A stretch of DNA of 64,000 nt, from NCBI GenBank assembly GCA_009773555.1, contig WSXZ01000030.1, positions 24,761 to 88,760 of the forward strand, read 5' to 3'. The translations under genes and the position numbers were made by a program. Under the pieces are notes generated by a model, which worked only from the letters and a program-made list of their open reading frames with translations, was not told where the DNA came from and ran no database searches. Every line of letters begins with the position of its first letter. The first letter of the stretch is position 1. Shown here in pieces: positions 45,997-55,800 of the stretch. The DNA comes from Methylocystaceae bacterium (GTDB lineage Bacteria; Pseudomonadota; Alphaproteobacteria; Rhizobiales; Beijerinckiaceae).

Positions 45997-48984
45997 ATGG
46001 CGCGTTTTGAAACCAATGGCGGCGCCGGACCCGCCGCGCCGGCGGGCGCGCGCTCGCCGCAAAACGACTTTCTTGCTTCGACATCGTTTCTGCAGGGGGC
46101 GAACGCCGGCTATATCGAGCGCCTGCTTGCGGCCTATGAGGCCGATCCCTCCTCGGTCAGCGCCGACTGGCGCAATTTCTTCGCCGAGATGGGCGTCAGA
46201 CCGCAGGAGAAGGCGATCGCCGACGGCCCGAGCTGGGCGCGCCGCGACTGGCCGCAGCCGAACGGCGAATGGGTGAGCGCGATCGTCGGCGAGGCGCCGG
46301 CGCCTATGAAATCGCCAGTCGCTCCTGTCCCCCCGCCGACGCCCGGCGGCGAGGACGTGTTGCGGGCGACGCGCGATTCCGTGCGCGCCCTGATGATGAT
46401 CCGCGCCTATCGCATGCGCGGCCATCTGCACGCCAATCTCGATCCGCTCGGACTGGAGCAGCGCTACGATCACGGCGAGCTCAACCCGCAGACCTACGGG
46501 TTCACCGACGAGGACTACGAGCGCAAAATCTTCCTCGATGGCGTGTTGGGGATGCGATACGCCACGCTCTTTGAAATGGTCACGATCCTGCGCCGCACCT
46601 ATTGCGGAACGATCGGCTTCGAATTCATGCATATCTCCAATCCGGAGGAGAAGGCCTGGCTGCAGGCGCGCATCGAAGGTCCCAAGAAGGAAATCGTCTT
46701 CACGCAGGAAGGCAAACGCGCCATTCTCAATAAGCTCGTCGAGGCGGAAGGTTTCGAGAAGTTCCTCGACGTCAAATACACCGGCACGAAGCGCTTCGGT
46801 CTCGACGGCGCCGAATCCATTGTTCCGGCGCTGGAGCAGATCATCAAGCGCGGCGGCGCGCTCGGCGTGCAGGAAATCGTTCTCGGCATGGCCCACCGCG
46901 GCCGTCTCAACCTACTTTCGCAAGTGATGGCGAAGCCGCATCGCGCTCTGTTTCACGAATTCAAGGGCGGCTCCTTCCTACCAGATGAAGTCGAAGGCTC
47001 CGGCGACGTCAAATATCACCTCGGCGCGTCGTCGGATCGCGTGTTCGACGACAACAAGGTGCATCTCTCGCTCACCGCCAACCCGTCGCATCTCGAGATT
47101 GTCGATCCGGTCGTGCTCGGCAAAGTGCGCGCCAAGCAGGATCAGCATCATTGCGCCGACGGCGACCGCCGCTCGGTGATGCCGCTCCTCATCCATGGCG
47201 ACGCGGCCTTCGCCGGCCAGGGCGTCGTCGCGGAATGTTTCGGCCTTTCCGGATTGAAGGGGCATCGCACCGGCGGCTCGATCCACTTCATCATCAACAA
47301 TCAGATCGGCTTCACCACCTATCCGCGCTACTCGCGGTCCTCTCCCTATCCGTCCGACGTCGCGAAGATGGTCGAGGCGCCGATTCTTCACGTGAACGGC
47401 GACGACCCTGAGGCCGTCGTCTTCGCCGCCCGCGTCGCCGCCGAATTCCGTCAGCAGTTCCAAAAGCCCGTCGTCATCGACATGTGGTGCTATCGCCGCT
47501 TCGGCCATAATGAGGGCGACGAGCCGGGATTCACCCAGCCGCTGATGTATAAGAAAATCCGGGCGCACCGCACGGCGCTCGATATCTATGCGGACCGTCT
47601 GATCGCGGAAGGCGTGACGACGCGCGAAGACGTCGATCGCATGAAGGAAGACTGGCGCACGCGGCTCAACGAAGAGTTCGAAGCGGGCCAGAGCTACAAG
47701 CCCAACAAGGCGGATTGGCTGGACGGCCGCTGGGCGGGAAAGAAATCGGGCTGGCAACTCTCGGAGAACGAGCGGCGCGGACAGACCGGCGTGGCGCTCG
47801 AGACGCTGCAGCACATCGGCGCCGAGATCACCTCGACGCCGGCCGATTTTCACGCGCACCGCACGATTCAGCGTTTTCTCGACAATCGGAAAGCGGCCAT
47901 CGAACATGGCGGGCCGATCGACTGGGCGACGGCCGAAGCGCTGGCGATCAGTTCGCTGCTCTATGAAGGCTACAATGTGCGGCTCTCCGGGCAGGACAGC
48001 GAGCGCGGCACCTTTTCGCAGCGTCACAGCGTGCTCATCGATCAGGAGAATGAAGCGCGCTATCTGCCCTTCAATCACATCTCTGAAGGCCAAGGCCGCT
48101 ACGAAGTCGTCAATTCGATGCTCTCCGAAGAGGCGGTGCTCGGCTTCGAATATGGCTATTCGCTGGCCGAGCCCGACGCGCTGGTGTTGTGGGAGGCGCA
48201 GTTCGGCGATTTCGCCAATGGCGCGCAGGTCGTCTTCGACCAGTTCATTTCATCGGCCGAGCGCAAGTGGCTGCGCATGTCGGGACTCGTCTGCCTCTTG
48301 CCGCATGGCTACGAAGGCCAGGGTCCGGAACATTCCTCGGCGCGGCTCGAGCGCTATCTGCAGCTGTGCGCCGAAGACAATATGCAGGTGGCCAATTGCA
48401 CGACTCCTGCGAACTACTTCCATATCCTTCGCCGTCAGCTGCACAGAAGCTTCCGCAAGCCGCTGGTGCTGATGACCCCGAAATCGCTGCTGCGCCATAA
48501 GCGCGCCGTTTCGCGGCTCGGCGAAATGGGCATGGCCTCGAGCTTCCAGCGGCTGCTCCTCGACGACGCCGAAACGTCGCCGACCGAGACGTTCGTCCTC
48601 AAAGCCGACGAAAACATTCGCCGGGTCATTTTGTGTTCGGGCAAGGTCTATTACGATCTCCTGGACGAACGCGAAAAACGCGGCGTCGACGACGTGTATC
48701 TGCTGCGGGTCGAGCAGCTCTATCCTTTTCCGCTCAAGGGCCTCGTCGCGGCGCTCGGACGCTTCAAGGAGGCCGACGTCGTGTGGTGTCAGGAAGAGCC
48801 CAAGAACATGGGCGCCTGGTCCTTCGTCGACTCCTATCTCGAATGGGTGCTGACGCAGATCGGCGGCAAGTCGAAGCGCGCCCGCTACGTTGGACGCGCC
48901 GCCTCGGCGTCGACGGCGACGGGCACCATGTCCCGGCACCTCGCACAGCTGAAATTGTTCCTGGAGGAAGCGTTCGCGCCATGA
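45997..48984 (+). CDS. sucA: 2-oxoglutarate dehydrogenase E1 component
   Basis: The 995-residue thiamine diphosphate enzyme decarboxylates 2-oxoglutarate and passes the succinyl group to the E2 lipoyl domain. The N-terminal E1o segment (FLQGANAGYIERLLAAYE), the substrate histidine region MAHRGRLNLL and the ThDP-binding region around HINNQIGFTT-like sequence are present, with a full transketolase-type C-terminal domain. The ATG at 45997 is preferred over a TTG five codons earlier. A complete cycle enzyme is notable if the host is a methanotroph. sucB follows 27 bases downstream. Confidence 0.96.
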   Translation: MARFETNGGAGPAAPAGARSPQNDFLASTSFLQGANAGYIERLLAAYEADPSSVSADWRNFFAEMGVRPQEKAIADGPSWARRDWPQPNGEWVSAIVGEAPAPMKSPVAPVPPPTPGGEDVLRATRDSVRALMMIRAYRMRGHLHANLDPLGLEQRYDHGELNPQTYGFTDEDYERKIFLDGVLGMRYATLFEMVTILRRTYCGTIGFEFMHISNPEEKAWLQARIEGPKKEIVFTQEGKRAILNKLVEAEGFEKFLDVKYTGTKRFGLDGAESIVPALEQIIKRGGALGVQEIVLGMAHRGRLNLLSQVMAKPHRALFHEFKGGSFLPDEVEGSGDVKYHLGASSDRVFDDNKVHLSLTANPSHLEIVDPVVLGKVRAKQDQHHCADGDRRSVMPLLIHGDAAFAGQGVVAECFGLSGLKGHRTGGSIHFIINNQIGFTTYPRYSRSSPYPSDVAKMVEAPILHVNGDDPEAVVFAARVAAEFRQQFQKPVVIDMWCYRRFGHNEGDEPGFTQPLMYKKIRAHRTALDIYADRLIAEGVTTREDVDRMKEDWRTRLNEEFEAGQSYKPNKADWLDGRWAGKKSGWQLSENERRGQTGVALETLQHIGAEITSTPADFHAHRTIQRFLDNRKAAIEHGGPIDWATAEALAISSLLYEGYNVRLSGQDSERGTFSQRHSVLIDQENEARYLPFNHISEGQGRYEVVNSMLSEEAVLGFEYGYSLAEPDALVLWEAQFGDFANGAQVVFDQFISSAERKWLRMSGLVCLLPHGYEGQGPEHSSARLERYLQLCAEDNMQVANCTTPANYFHILRRQLHRSFRKPLVLMTPKSLLRHKRAVSRLGEMGMASSFQRLLLDDAETSPTETFVLKADENIRRVILCSGKVYYDLLDEREKRGVDDVYLLRVEQLYPFPLKGLVAALGRFKEADVVWCQEEPKNMGAWSFVDSYLEWVLTQIGGKSKRARYVGRAASASTATGTMSRHLAQLKLFLEEAFAP

Positions 48985-49011
48985 GACGCGACGCGAGCGA
49001 AGAGAGAGCCG

Positions 49012-50301
49012 ATGGCTGAAATACGCGTGCCGACCTTGGGCGAATCGGTGACTGAAGCGACGATCGGCCGCTGGTTCAAGAAGGCGGGCGACGCGGTGCG
49101 CGCCGACGAGGCGCTCGCCGAGCTCGAGACCGACAAAGTCACGCTCGAAGTCAACGCCCCCGCCGCCGGCGTGCTCGCCGAGATCGTCGCCAAGGAGGGC
49201 GAAACTGTCGGTCCTGGCGCGCTGCTCGGACAGATCGCCGAAGGCGCCGCCGCGTCGGCGAAGAGCGGCGAGACCGCCGGCAAGAGCCCCAAACCGGCCC
49301 CAGCCCCCGCAGCGCCAGCGCCCAAGTCAGTTTCGGCGCCGGCTGCGCCCGCGCCGATCGCGACGACGATGCCGCCCGCGCCGTCAGCCGCCAAGATCGC
49401 CGTCGAGCAAGGGATCGACATTGCTCAGGTTCCCGGCAGCGGCAAGCGCGGCCAGGCGCTGAAATCGGACGTCGTTCAATTCGCCGCGCGTCAGGCGGCT
49501 GCCCCGCAACCTGCGCAAGAAGGCCGCGTCCAGGAGCTTCCCGCCCAGGAAGCGCGAGTCGAGGCGCCGCCGCCCCGCGTGCCCGTTCCGCAGGAAGACG
49601 CCCGCCGCGAGGAGCGGGTGAAAATGTCGCGCTTGCGTCAGACGATCGCGCGCCGGCTGAAAGAGGCGCAAAACACCGCCGCCATTCTGACGACATTCAA
49701 CGAAGTCGACATGTCGGCGCTCATCGAATTGCGCAAACGCTACAAGGAGGCGTTCGAGAAGCGGCACGGCGTGAAACTTGGCTTCATGGGCTTCTTCGTG
49801 AAGGCCTGTTGCCAGACGCTGGAAGAGGTCCCTGCCGTCAATGCGGAGATCGACGGGACGGACATCATCTACAAGCGCTTCTGCCACGTCGGAGTCGCCG
49901 TCGGCACGGAGAAGGGACTCGTCGTGCCGGTGGTGCGCGACGCCGACCGTCTGTCGCTCGCCGAGATCGAAAAAACCATCGCCGAACTTGGCCGCAAGGC
50001 GCGCGAGGGCGCGCTCGACATCGCCGATCTGCAGGGCGGCACCTTCACGATTTCCAACGGCGGCGTCTATGGTTCGCTGATGTCCACGCCGATCCTGAAT
50101 GCGCCGCAATCGGGCATTCTCGGCATGCACAAGATTCAGGAACGCCCTGTGGTCGTTGACGGCAAGATCGAAGCGCGGCCGATGATGTATCTGGCGCTTT
50201 CCTACGATCACCGTGTCGTCGATGGGAAAGAAGCCGTGACTTTCCTGGTGCGCGTCAAAGAGTTGCTCGAAGATCCTGCACGGCTGGCGCTCGGCCTGTA
50301 G
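49012..50301 (+). CDS. sucB: 2-oxoglutarate dehydrogenase E2 (dihydrolipoyl succinyltransferase)
   Basis: The 429-residue protein has one N-terminal lipoyl domain (lipoyl lysine in [11 protein letters not shown]), an Ala/Pro linker, a peripheral subunit-binding domain ([19 protein letters not shown]) and the catalytic domain with the [11 protein letters not shown] active-site motif. It forms the core of the complex with SucA and Lpd. It is the last gene of the sucDAB run; lpd is not seen. Confidence 0.96.
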   Translation: MAEIRVPTLGESVTEATIGRWFKKAGDAVRADEALAELETDKVTLEVNAPAAGVLAEIVAKEGETVGPGALLGQIAEGAAASAKSGETAGKSPKPAPAPAAPAPKSVSAPAAPAPIATTMPPAPSAAKIAVEQGIDIAQVPGSGKRGQALKSDVVQFAARQAAAPQPAQEGRVQELPAQEARVEAPPPRVPVPQEDARREERVKMSRLRQTIARRLKEAQNTAAILTTFNEVDMSALIELRKRYKEAFEKRHGVKLGFMGFFVKACCQTLEEVPAVNAEIDGTDIIYKRFCHVGVAVGTEKGLVVPVVRDADRLSLAEIEKTIAELGRKAREGALDIADLQGGTFTISNGGVYGSLMSTPILNAPQSGILGMHKIQERPVVVDGKIEARPMMYLALSYDHRVVDGKEAVTFLVRVKELLEDPARLALGL

Positions 50302-50405
50302 CCGCGACCCCTTCAAAATCTCCAAAGGCTACACATCTTATTTCAGACGGCGCGCCCGCCAATGGGGCCGTCGGCGGGGACGAAAGGACCGCCTTGGAGG
50401 TACAG

Positions 50406-50675
50406 ATGGAAATGAAAACCGCCACCGAAACCAGAGAGTCTCCGCTGACGCCCGAGCAGTTCGCGCAACTTGGCGATGGCCTCATCGCTTATGTGCGATC
50501 GATGAGTTCGGAAGACGTCAACCGGCTTTACCCGCAGGCGCCGCAGATTGCGCCAGGGCTGACGATCTTTGCGCTTTTCGGTGCGGATGGCGCGCCGATC
50601 GTGCTTGCGGATTCGGAAGAAGGCTGCATCGGCAACGCTCGTGAAAATCATCTGCAGATGGTGAGCCTGCACTAA
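50406..50675 (+). CDS. DUF1150 family protein
   Basis: The 89-residue soluble protein (core LGDGLIAYVRSMSSEDV...FALFGADGAPIVLAD) matches the DUF1150 family of alphaproteobacteria. These genes often lie beside small heat-shock protein genes; an hsp20 gene is 1.6 kb away on the opposite strand. The ATG follows TTGGAGG closely. Function is unknown; a link to stress response is only by association. Confidence 0.8.
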   Translation: MEMKTATETRESPLTPEQFAQLGDGLIAYVRSMSSEDVNRLYPQAPQIAPGLTIFALFGADGAPIVLADSEEGCIGNARENHLQMVSLH

Positions 50676-50752
50676 CCGTCCCGCTCAGAGGCGCGCCGCC
50701 GGCGCGCCCGCCACCCGGCAAACGTCACGCGCGGCGACGACCCTCCCGCAAC

Positions 50753-52072
50753 TCAGCCGTTAGCTTCTCTCGAGCGGGCGCCATTATGGCTCTCGGGGGG
50801 GAGTTTGGACGCGAGCACCTTGTCGAGACGGCGTCCGTCGAGGTCGATGACTTCGAAGCGCCATCCGAGCTTCTCCACCGTTTCTCCGAGGGTCGGGAAG
50901 CGGATAAGCCCGTCGAGGACAAGGCCAGCCACCGTTTCAAAGCTCCTGTTCTCGGGCAGCGCGACGTGCAAAAGCTCCGCCATTTCGTCGACCGGCATCC
51001 AGCCGGCCAGCAGCCAGCTGCCGTCTTCGCGCTGAAGCGCCTCTGGCTCCTCATGCCCCTCGTCGGATCTGAATGCGCCGGCGATGGCGTCGAGAATATC
51101 GGCCGGCGTCACCACGCCTTCGAAATGGCCATATTCGTCGTGCACGAGCGCCATTGGCGTCTCGGCTTCGCGCAGAACATTCAGCGCGTCGAGCGCGTCG
51201 ATCGAATCGGGCACGACCGGCGCCGACCGGACATGGGATTCGAGGTCGAGCGGCTCGCCGCGCAGCGCGGGTCCAAGCAGGTCTCGGATCAGCAGGACGC
51301 CGATCATGTCGTCCATATCGCCCCGACTGACCGGCAGGCGCGCATGGGAGGTCTCGATGAGCCTCTCGCGCAGAATGTTCTCCGGCTCGCTGAGATTGAG
51401 CCAGTCCACCTCCGTGCGCGGGGTCATCAGCGCCCGCGCGGCCCGGTCGCCTAGCCGCAGCACGCCCGCGATCATCTGCTGTTCGTCGGCCTCGATCGCC
51501 CCCGCCGAATGCGCCTCGGCGACGAAGGTCTTGATTTCCTCATCGGTGACCCAGGACTGAAGCTCGTTCGCCTGGCCGACGAACAGCAAGATCAGCTTCG
51601 TCGACTCATCGAGCAGCCAGACCACCGGCGTGACCAGAGTGGAAAGCAACGCCATCGGCGCCGCCATGCGGCAGGCGATGGCTTCCGCATGGCGCAGCGC
51701 GATGTTCTTGGGCAGCAATTCGCCGATCACGACGGAAAGATAGGTGATGACGCCGATGACGCCGCCATAGCCGATCCAGTCCGCCGCACTGTCCGATAGA
51801 CCAAGCGCGCGCAGCCCTTGCGAGAGCCGCTGACCGAGCGCGGCGCCTGAAAAGGCGCCCGCGAGGACTCCAACGAGCGTGATCCCGATCTGAACGGTGG
51901 AGAGGAAGCGTCCCGGATTTTCCGCCAGCGCCAGGGCGGCGGCGGCGCCGCGGCGACCTTCGGCGGCCAAAGTCTTCAGCCGCACTTTGCGCGACGAAAC
52001 GATGGCGAGCTCGGACAACGAGAAAATCCCGTTGATGACTATCAACACAAGCGCGACGGCTAGCTCGAACAT
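50753..52072 (-). CDS. CorC/HlyC-type membrane protein (DUF21, CBS pair, transporter-associated domain)
   Basis: The 439-residue protein has an N-terminal DUF21 membrane domain with three or four helices (residues ~1-180), two CBS domains (MTPRTEVDWL; VHDEYGHFEGVVTPADILDAI) and a CorC_HlyC C-terminal domain (residues ~350-430). Members are linked to magnesium and cobalt efflux and were once called haemolysins. It is transcribed alone, convergent with the DUF1150 gene. Confidence 0.88.
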   Translation of the reverse strand: MFELAVALVLIVINGIFSLSELAIVSSRKVRLKTLAAEGRRGAAAALALAENPGRFLSTVQIGITLVGVLAGAFSGAALGQRLSQGLRALGLSDSAADWIGYGGVIGVITYLSVVIGELLPKNIALRHAEAIACRMAAPMALLSTLVTPVVWLLDESTKLILLFVGQANELQSWVTDEEIKTFVAEAHSAGAIEADEQQMIAGVLRLGDRAARALMTPRTEVDWLNLSEPENILRERLIETSHARLPVSRGDMDDMIGVLLIRDLLGPALRGEPLDLESHVRSAPVVPDSIDALDALNVLREAETPMALVHDEYGHFEGVVTPADILDAIAGAFRSDEGHEEPEALQREDGSWLLAGWMPVDEMAELLHVALPENRSFETVAGLVLDGLIRFPTLGETVEKLGWRFEVIDLDGRRLDKVLASKLPPESHNGARSREANG

Positions 52073-52232
52073 GACACCTGATAGGGCTTTCTGCGCAGGC
52101 TCTCAAGCAAATGGCGTCGGCACGCGTTGACGGCGACGACATTTGTCGCCGGGGCGTCGATCCTGCCGAGAAGGCGGGCAATCGCGCGGTCCGAAAACTA
52201 CATCACAGGATTCCATGTGATCGGGAAGCGCC

Positions 52233-52658
52233 TCAGTCGCGCGCCGCGATCTCGATCTTTTTGATGACCCGCTCCGGCTCGGGCCGCGCCAGATCGATGG
52301 AGAGCAGCCCGTTGACGAGATCGGCCCCGAGCACCTGCATCCCTTCGGCCAGGAGAAAGGCGCGCTGAAACTGCCGCGCGGCGATGCCGCGATGCAGGAA
52401 ATGCCGCTCTCGATCCTCGGTTTGGCGCCCGCGGACGACAAGCTGATTCTCTTCGAGCGAGACGTCGAGCTGGTCGCGGGTGAAGCCGGCGACGGCGAGC
52501 GTGATCCGAAGCCGCTCGGGCGCGCTCTCGGCGCGCGGAATGCGCTCGATATTGTAGGGAGGGTAGCCGTCGGAGGCGGTGCGGGCGACGCGGTCGAGCG
52601 CCCGTTCGATCTCATCGAAGCCGAGCAGGAACGGCGAATTGAGCGGCGGACGCGACAT
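52233..52658 (-). CDS. Small heat-shock protein Hsp20 (IbpA-like)
   Basis: The 141-residue protein (MSRPPLNSPFLLGFDEIERALD) has an alpha-crystallin domain (ITLAVAGFTRDQLDVSLEENQLVVRGRQ; shortened motif LVVRGRQ) and the AFLLAEGMQV segment of class A proteobacterial sHsps. It binds unfolding proteins for later refolding. Rhizobiales carry several such genes, often behind a ROSE-type thermosensor; I did not identify one here with confidence. The start at 52658 is set by family length. Confidence 0.88.
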   Translation of the reverse strand: MSRPPLNSPFLLGFDEIERALDRVARTASDGYPPYNIERIPRAESAPERLRITLAVAGFTRDQLDVSLEENQLVVRGRQTEDRERHFLHRGIAARQFQRAFLLAEGMQVLGADLVNGLLSIDLARPEPERVIKKIEIAARD

Positions 52659-52831
52659 GTCGTTGAAGCCCTGTTGGCGCCTCTTCGGCCAGAGCCCGCG
52701 AAGCGCTCCGGCTCCAGCTATATGAGCGAGCCGGCCGCGCCATTCAAGCGCGGCCGATGCGCGCGCCCGCCATTGACGCGCGAACGACAAACGCCCATGT
52801 GCGAGCAAGCTTCCCCTTAAGAGCGGCGACC

Positions 52832-53266
52832 ATGGGCAAAGCACAGCATTTCTTCCTCGCGATTGTCCTTGCCGCGTCCTTCGGCGCGCCGGCGGCCGCC
52901 GACACGCCGCCCCCGATCATCGCGCCGGAAGGCGAACGCTTCACGCTCACCCCTGCCGAGGGCGGCTACGTCCGGCTGAATAAGGAGACCGGCGCTCTGT
53001 CCTATTGCTCTGTGAAGGACGGCGTCACGGCGTGTCGGCTTGGCGCCGAGGAGCGCACCGCGTTTGAGGCGGAGATCGACCGTCTGCGCAAGGAGAACGC
53101 CGCGCTCAAAGCGCGCGCCGAGGCTGCGCCCGTTCCCCCGGCGGCGAGGCCGAACATGGCGCCGAGCGAAGAGGAATTCGAGCGCGCGCTCTCCTTTACC
53201 GAGCGCTTTCTGCGCCGCATAATGCGCCTCTTTCGCGAAGAGACCTCGCCTGGAGGCGCCCTGTGA
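52832..53266 (+). CDS. Exported protein of unknown function with coiled coil
   Basis: The 144-residue protein has a signal peptide (MGKAQHFFLAIVLAASFGAPAAA). A short beta-rich region follows with two cysteines (LSYCSVKDGVTACRLG), then a coiled coil (EIDRLRKENAALKARAE) and a basic C-terminus. I recognise no named family. It lies just upstream of the DUF6460 gene and may be in its transcript. Confidence 0.65.
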   Translation: MGKAQHFFLAIVLAASFGAPAAADTPPPIIAPEGERFTLTPAEGGYVRLNKETGALSYCSVKDGVTACRLGAEERTAFEAEIDRLRKENAALKARAEAAPVPPAARPNMAPSEEEFERALSFTERFLRRIMRLFREETSPGGAL

Positions 53267-53431
53267 GGACCAAAGCGACGACGTGTCCGCGGGAGCGCCC
53301 CGGTGGCTGATCAGGGGCCCTTCGCCAATTGGCCGCATCTCGACAAGCCGCCCGGGCCTGAGCGGCCAGAGGCCGCGCATGACGTGCTGCTTCTGCCGAA
53401 CTCCGATAAAATTTCACAGGAAACCAGAGAG

Positions 53432-53713
53432 ATGGCGTCGAACAACACGCTTGAAAATTTCCTCGGCGGCTCGCCGCTCAACATTCTCGCGCGGTTGCTC
53501 GTCATTTCGCTGGTCGTGGGCGCCCTGCTGATGTGGCTGGAACTGCGGCCGATCGACATTTTTCGCGGCGTCCAAGCTTTCTTCGACCGCATCTATCAGT
53601 TGGGATTCGGCGCTGTGAGGGAGCTTGTCAGCTATGTGCTCGCCGGCGCGGTCTTCGTCGTGCCGGCGTGGCTCGTTCTGCGGCTCGTCAATGTGGGCGC
53701 GAGCAAGCGATGA
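53432..53713 (+). CDS. DUF6460-type small membrane protein
   Basis: The 93-residue protein begins MASNNTLENFLGGSPLNIL and has two hydrophobic segments (residues ~18-36 and ~66-86), as in DUF6460 proteins of Rhizobiales. A GTG at 53303 would add 43 polar residues and cannot be excluded. Its stop overlaps the hicB start by four bases (ATGA), tying it to the toxin-antitoxin pair. Function unknown. Confidence 0.65.
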   Translation: MASNNTLENFLGGSPLNILARLLVISLVVGALLMWLELRPIDIFRGVQAFFDRIYQLGFGAVRELVSYVLAGAVFVVPAWLVLRLVNVGASKR

Positions 53714-53916
53714 AGTTGACTGTGGAGACCGAGCAGGAGGTGGACGGCCGTTGGATCGCCGAAATCCTGGAAATTCCCGGCGCGTTGAAATACGCCACGA
53801 CCCGGGAGGGGGCCATCGCTCAGGTGGAGGCGCTGGCCCTACGCGTCATCGCTGACCGCATTGAACATGGCGAACGCCCGACTGAGCCGATTCATATCAC
53901 TTTCGCGGCCGCATGA
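53710..53916 (+). CDS. hicB: HicB-like antitoxin (partial RNase H fold, no DNA-binding tail)
   Basis: The 68-residue protein (MKLTVETEQEVDGRWIAEI...) matches the HicB partial RNase-H domain that covers HicA. It lacks the C-terminal ribbon-helix-helix or HTH domain found in longer HicB proteins. It overlaps both its neighbours by four bases (ATGA at each end), giving the order DUF6460-hicB-hicA, with the antitoxin before the toxin. Confidence 0.8.
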   Translation: MKLTVETEQEVDGRWIAEILEIPGALKYATTREGAIAQVEALALRVIADRIEHGERPTEPIHITFAAA

Positions 53917-54125
53917 CTCCATGGCCGAGCGTAAAGGCGAAGCGTCTTCGTGCTGCGCTGGAAAGAAAAGGTTGGACGGAAAAGCGATCCGCCGGCTCTC
54001 ACCGGACGTATGCCAAAAGTGGGTTCCCAGATTTCATATTTGCTTTTCACGATGGCGAGGAGATCGGGCCACGAATGTTGGCGAGGATAGCCAAACGAAC
54101 AGGACTGACGCGGGAAGATTTATAA
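53913..54125 (+). CDS. hicA: HicA-like mRNA interferase toxin
   Basis: The 70-residue protein has the double-stranded-RNA-binding-like HicA fold with the conserved GSHRTY motif (catalytic histidine) and a late hydrophobic IGPRMLARIAKRTGL helix. HicA cuts mRNA when freed from HicB. It overlaps hicB by four bases. It ends convergently with the extensin-like gene, whose stop begins within five bases. Confidence 0.82.
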   Translation: MTPWPSVKAKRLRAALERKGWTEKRSAGSHRTYAKSGFPDFIFAFHDGEEIGPRMLARIAKRTGLTREDL

Positions 54126-55064
54126 TCTTCGGCGCCGTTCGATGCTCGACGTCTGATCCGGATCTTCGATGAGCTGGCCGATGCCGTCCCGGCGCGGCGG
54201 CGGCGGCGGCGGCGCATAGGCCTCAGGTCCGGCGACGGGGCCGAACCCGTCCCGCGCGCCGACTCCCGGTCCTTCGAAAGCGGCGAGCGGCGGCTTGCCC
54301 GTCGTGTCATTGTCGGTCTCGTCATCCGGCGCAGGCGGCGCGCGTCCCTGCGCGATCAGCGGCGATGGGTCGGGCGGCGGCAGCGTCTCCTGCGGCGCGG
54401 GCTTGCAGATGCTGCGCCCCGAGCGGCCGTGCAGGGCGAGATCGACGTGAATATGGTTGTAGTGGAAGGCGTTGGAGCCCGGCGACAGCACCGTCGAGAA
54501 ATGCGCGCACGAGCCGCGATGCACGTCCATCAGGAAGGCGCGTGTCTGCGCGTCGCCGCGCCCCCAGTCGCGCACGAGCGTGATCTCGCGGCCGTCGGCG
54601 AGCACGAAGCCGCCGATGTCCAGCGCATTGCCGAAGGAATGTTCGGAAAGCTGCGCGCCGCGCTGATTGTTCATGCCGCGGCAGGCATAAGAGCCCATTG
54701 AATTGATCTGAACCACCTGCTGTCCGAAGCGCGCCTGCGCGGCGGGCTGGACGGCGTCCGCGAGCCAGGCGTCGAGCTCGGCGACCATCGAGCAGTCGAG
54801 GGTGGCGGTCGCGTTAAAGGAAACCGCCCCGCCCTGCAGCGCCGTCACCTTGAACGGCCTCGTCAGGCCGCAGATGCCCGGACCGTCGACTTCGGGCGCG
54901 AGCGCGATGAATTCGGAAGGGCTGACGCGTCTTTCTGCAAGACAGGCGTTTTCAGCCTGCGTGCGCCAGGCCGGCCGCTGCGGCTTCTGCCCGATCGAGC
55001 AAGCGGAAAGCGTCGCCGCGACGAGCGCCGGCACGAGCAACGAGTGATGGGCGCGGCGGACCAT
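54120..55064 (-). CDS. Extensin-like C-terminal domain lipoprotein
   Basis: The 314-residue protein starts with a lipoprotein signal (lipobox LSAC near residue 22). The extensin-like C-terminal domain (PF06904 type) follows, with metal-site candidates in LSEHSFGNALDIGGF and FHYNHIHVDLAL, similar to D-Ala-D-Ala metallopeptidases. A proline-rich disordered tail ends it. A role in cell-wall peptide trimming is likely but unproven. It is common in Rhizobiales. Confidence 0.82.
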   Translation of the reverse strand: MVRRAHHSLLVPALVAATLSACSIGQKPQRPAWRTQAENACLAERRVSPSEFIALAPEVDGPGICGLTRPFKVTALQGGAVSFNATATLDCSMVAELDAWLADAVQPAAQARFGQQVVQINSMGSYACRGMNNQRGAQLSEHSFGNALDIGGFVLADGREITLVRDWGRGDAQTRAFLMDVHRGSCAHFSTVLSPGSNAFHYNHIHVDLALHGRSGRSICKPAPQETLPPPDPSPLIAQGRAPPAPDDETDNDTTGKPPLAAFEGPGVGARDGFGPVAGPEAYAPPPPPPRRDGIGQLIEDPDQTSSIERRRRL

Positions 55065-55212
55065 GGCCGCGAGAATGGGCGCCGGGCCGTTAATTCAGGG
55101 TCGAGAATTGTGGTTAATGCTCAGATATTTGAGGACTGTGGCGGGCGATCCACACGCCCACGCAAGCTGCACGGGATGCGCTGCGCATTGAGCGCGATAA
55201 CGGGCGACGTGG

Positions 55213-55800
55213 TCAGCGTGCAAATTTGCTCAAGCGCCGCTTCCATGTTTCGCCGGCTTTCAATTCAGTCTTCAAAACCCATTTCCGTCGAATCGTCCTG
55301 ATCGCCCGCGACGATGTCTTGAGAATGACTTCCGGTTCCGGTTCTTTTGCGCGCGCCGCCGGCGCCGCGAAAATCGGGGTCACTGCCGTCTGCGGCGCGG
55401 TCTGCGGCTTCACCTTTTTGGGTTCCGCAGGAACAGTCTCTGCAACTTTGGCCGGCTGAGGCACACGACGCGTCCGAGTTGACGCGCCTCGCGCCGGAGG
55501 ATCGCTTATGACGTCGTCCTGCAAGAGGTTCGGGAGCACACGCCCCGGCAGGCCGGTCGATGGCGAGAGAATCTGGGGACGTTCAGCCGCTTTGGCGCCG
55601 AAAACCGCGTCCGCCGCGTTTAGAGCCGCCAAATATGAGGCGTCACGTTCGACCTCAGGGGCGGCCGAAGCGCTGGAGCCATGAAGCGATGGACCCCCAG
55701 CAGCATTTTCAGCCTCGTCGATCTTCCATGGATTCGAAGTGCGAGATTTGGGAGACCGACCTTTATATGCCGTTATGAACGGACGAGTGGGCTGGCGCAT
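55213..55800 (-). CDS. Hypothetical protein, disordered and basic at the C-terminus
   Basis: This is a 195-residue reading from an ATG at 55800. The middle looks like real protein (SYLAALNAADAVFGAKAAE; STGLPGRVLPNLL), followed by a proline/alanine/lysine linker and a very basic end (RTIRRKWVLKTELKAG). No signal peptide or known domain is visible. The frame continues upstream to 56193, but that part has the composition of non-coding DNA. The true start is uncertain. Confidence 0.45.
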   Translation of the reverse strand: MRQPTRPFITAYKGRSPKSRTSNPWKIDEAENAAGGPSLHGSSASAAPEVERDASYLAALNAADAVFGAKAAERPQILSPSTGLPGRVLPNLLQDDVISDPPARGASTRTRRVPQPAKVAETVPAEPKKVKPQTAPQTAVTPIFAAPAARAKEPEPEVILKTSSRAIRTIRRKWVLKTELKAGETWKRRLSKFAR

